From: an uncultured Prevotellaceae bacterium
GTDB taxonomy: Bacteria > Bacteroidota > Bacteroidia > Bacteroidales > Bacteroidaceae
DNA: 7,439 nt
Assembly: GCA_946406585.1 (NCBI GenBank)
Contig: CAMJLI010000095.1
Span: 1-7,439, forward strand
Direction of reading: 5' to 3'
Every line of letters starts with the position of its first letter. The stretch's first letter is position 1. The notes under the pieces were generated by a model. The model worked only from the letters and a program-made list of their open reading frames with translations, made no database searches and was not told where the DNA came from. Shown here piece by piece: positions 6,214-7,439 of this stretch. The position numbers were made by a program, and so were the translations under genes.

Positions 6214-7254
6214 TCACTGGTCGGCGAACAGGTCTTGCTGCATTGCTGTTCCACTGTATGGGTTGCGCCCCAGGTGCCGGTATGCCAGTTCGGTGACCAT
6301 GCGTCCTCGTTGCGTGCGTTTTATGAATCCCTCCATGATGAGGAATGGCTCGTAGACCTCCTCCACGGTGCCGCTGTCCTCGCCGATGGCTGTCGCTATT
6401 GTAGAAATGCCCACTGGCCCGCCACGGAACTTGTCTATGATGGTTGTTAGAATCTTGTTGTCTATTTCGTCAAGACCATATTGGTCTATGTTGAGGGCGG
6501 TGAGTGCTATCCGTGCGATGTCGGTGTTGATGGTTCCATTGCCCCTCACTTGGGCGAAGTCGCGCACACGTCTCAGCAGGGCGTTGGCAATGCGTGGCGT
6601 GCCTCTGCTGCGCCGTGCTATCTCCACTGCTGCGTCGTGCATCATGGGGACTCCAAGGATGCCGGCCGACCGCTCCAGTATTTTTGTGATTGTCTCCGGG
6701 TCGTAGTATTCCAGATGCATGTTGATGCCGAATCGTGCCCGCAGGGGAGCGGTGAGCAGTCCGCTGCGTGTGGTGGCGCCAACAAGGGTGAAGGGGTTGA
6801 GGCTCAACTGTATGGAGCGGGCAGATGGTCCCTTGTCTATCATGATGTCGATGCGGTAGTCTTCCATCGCGGAATACAGGTATTCCTCCACCACGGGGGA
6901 GAGACGGTGTATCTCGTCGATGAACAGCACGTCGTTGGGCTCCAAGGATGTGAGTATTCCGGCCAGGTCGCCGGGCTTGTCGAGCACCGGTCCGCTGGTG
7001 AGTTTGAACCCCACTCCCAACTCATTGGCTATGATGTTGCTCAGAGTGGTCTTCCCAAGTCCCGGAGGTCCGTGCAGCAGTGTGTGGTCGAGTGGTTCGC
7101 CACGGTATTTGGCAGCCTCCACAAACACCTGGAGGTTGTCCACAACGCTCTGCTGGCCACTGAAGTCGGAAAAGCGCAGCGGTCGCAGTGCATTTTCGAA
7201 ATCTTTTTCTGCCGTGCTTATCCGCTCTTTTCTTATGTCGAAGTTTTCATCCAT
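6214..7254 (-). CDS. ruvB: Holliday junction branch migration helicase RuvB
   Basis: AAA+ motor that, as hexamers loaded by RuvA, drives branch migration of Holliday junctions before RuvC resolution. The 346-residue length matches the family. Motifs: [12 protein letters not shown] at 23-34, Walker A GPPGLGKT at 62-69, the RuvB-specific [16 protein letters not shown] at 86-101, Walker B VLFIDEIH at 109-116, sensor 1 region GATTRSG at 159-165, APLRARFG at 169-176, sensor 2 [17 protein letters not shown] at 216-232, and the winged-helix DNA-binding domain with [16 protein letters not shown] at 278-293 and IKRTQRGR at 311-318. The start ATG at 7254 gives the expected N-terminus; AGGA at 7262-7265 sits 7 nt upstream as a possible ribosome site. 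ruvA and ruvC are not in the window. It heads the probable ruvB-coaD-ybeY unit under the promoter at 7309-7340. Confidence 0.98.
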   Translation of the reverse strand: MDENFDIRKERISTAEKDFENALRPLRFSDFSGQQSVVDNLQVFVEAAKYRGEPLDHTLLHGPPGLGKTTLSNIIANELGVGFKLTSGPVLDKPGDLAGILTSLEPNDVLFIDEIHRLSPVVEEYLYSAMEDYRIDIMIDKGPSARSIQLSLNPFTLVGATTRSGLLTAPLRARFGINMHLEYYDPETITKILERSAGILGVPMMHDAAVEIARRSRGTPRIANALLRRVRDFAQVRGNGTINTDIARIALTALNIDQYGLDEIDNKILTTIIDKFRGGPVGISTIATAIGEDSGTVEEVYEPFLIMEGFIKRTQRGRMVTELAYRHLGRNPYSGTAMQQDLFADQ

Positions 7255-7255
7255 T

Positions 7256-7291
7256 ATTTATTCCTGCAATATTTTATATTCCTCCAATATT
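7256..7291 (-). repeat. Two-copy 18-bp tandem repeat in the ruvB leader
   Basis: TATTCCTGCAATATT (7259-7273) and TATTCCTCCAATATT (7277-7291) differ at one base out of 15 and are 18 bp apart. On the sense strand each copy carries an AGGA core. The proximal one lies 7 nt before the ruvB ATG, a good Shine-Dalgarno distance, while the distal GGAGGA is about 25 nt away, too far to serve that start. Confidence 0.6.
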
Positions 7292-7308
7292 GTTCAGAGA
7301 ACTGCGAA

Positions 7309-7340
7309 CAAAGGTAGTGAAAGCCACTCAAAAAACCAAA
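7309..7340 (-). promoter_or_regulatory. Bacteroidota-type promoter for ruvB (and probably coaD-ybeY)
   Basis: On the minus strand TTTG (7337-7340) is followed after 20 nt by TACCTTTG (7309-7316), a full match to TTTG / 19-21 nt / TAnnTTTG. Transcription would begin near 7302, giving a leader of about 48 nt that contains the tandem repeat at 7256-7291. Its -7 element is identical to that of the promoter at 2322-2353. Confidence 0.8.
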
Positions 7341-7400
7341 TATTTATGGCTACAAATATGCAATCAATAAATAATTATCCTTTGGAATAATATCATATAC

Positions 7401-7439
7401 ATCCCCTCTATCTTCTCTATCCTTTCTATCTTCTCCTCT
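7401..7439. other. Pyrimidine-rich tract with a 10-bp direct repeat at window edge
   Basis: The plus strand here is nearly all C and T with three A residues after the first base, and CTATCTTCTC occurs at 7408-7417 and 7426-7435, a spacing of 18 bp. It lies upstream of the ruvB promoter and is cut by the window edge, so its full extent and whether it belongs to a gene beyond are not known. No gene is visible between 7255 and 7439. Confidence 0.4.

Noticed and set aside
6481..7317. A 278-codon plus-strand open frame
   Set aside because: It is the antisense shadow of ruvB.

Overview
This is a compact, all-minus-strand segment of a Bacteroidota chromosome, most likely from Prevotella or a close relative. 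The evidence is the protein variants (a ParE-type topoisomerase subunit with an LGDGS..DDGIYVLL-like N-terminus, a YbeY with the TDIITF and HGILHLCG(x)xDK variants, and a THUMP-like methyltransferase of the P. gingivalis PG_1098 type). Three intergenic regions also carry Bacteroidota-style promoters (TTTG / 20 nt / TAnnTTTG), and Shine-Dalgarno sequences are mostly absent. Genus-level assignment is inference.

Reading in the direction of transcription (right to left): an upstream region with a pyrimidine-rich tract at the window edge, a clear promoter and an 18-bp tandem repeat; then ruvB (Holliday junction helicase motor), coaD (CoA biosynthesis) and ybeY (rRNA-processing endonuclease), spaced 60 and 31 nt apart and probably co-transcribed. 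After a 107-nt gap holding a second promoter come a TPM-domain membrane protein with a glycine-rich tail and a LemA protein, a common bacterial pair. A strong 9-bp GC hairpin follows lemA, then a SAM-dependent methyltransferase with a C-terminal THUMP-like domain. Another gap carries an inverted repeat overlapping a consensus promoter, which drives a GNAT-like protein and, 28 nt later, parE, which runs off the left edge of the window after 369 codons.

The segment is mainly housekeeping: recombination and chromosome topology (ruvB, parE), coenzyme A (coaD), RNA maturation or modification (ybeY and possibly the methyltransferase), and an envelope pair (TPM/LemA). No RNA genes, CRISPR arrays, insertion sequences or phage genes are visible, and no gene-free stretch exceeds 300 bases; the longest is 185 bases at the right edge. 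I see no convincing new multi-gene system. The points worth a second look are small: three near-identically built promoters, an inverted repeat overlapping a promoter, an in-frame 21-bp repeat forming the CoaD tail, the replaced zinc ligand and arginine in YbeY, a tandem repeat in the ruvB leader, and a little-studied GNAT-like protein in front of parE.
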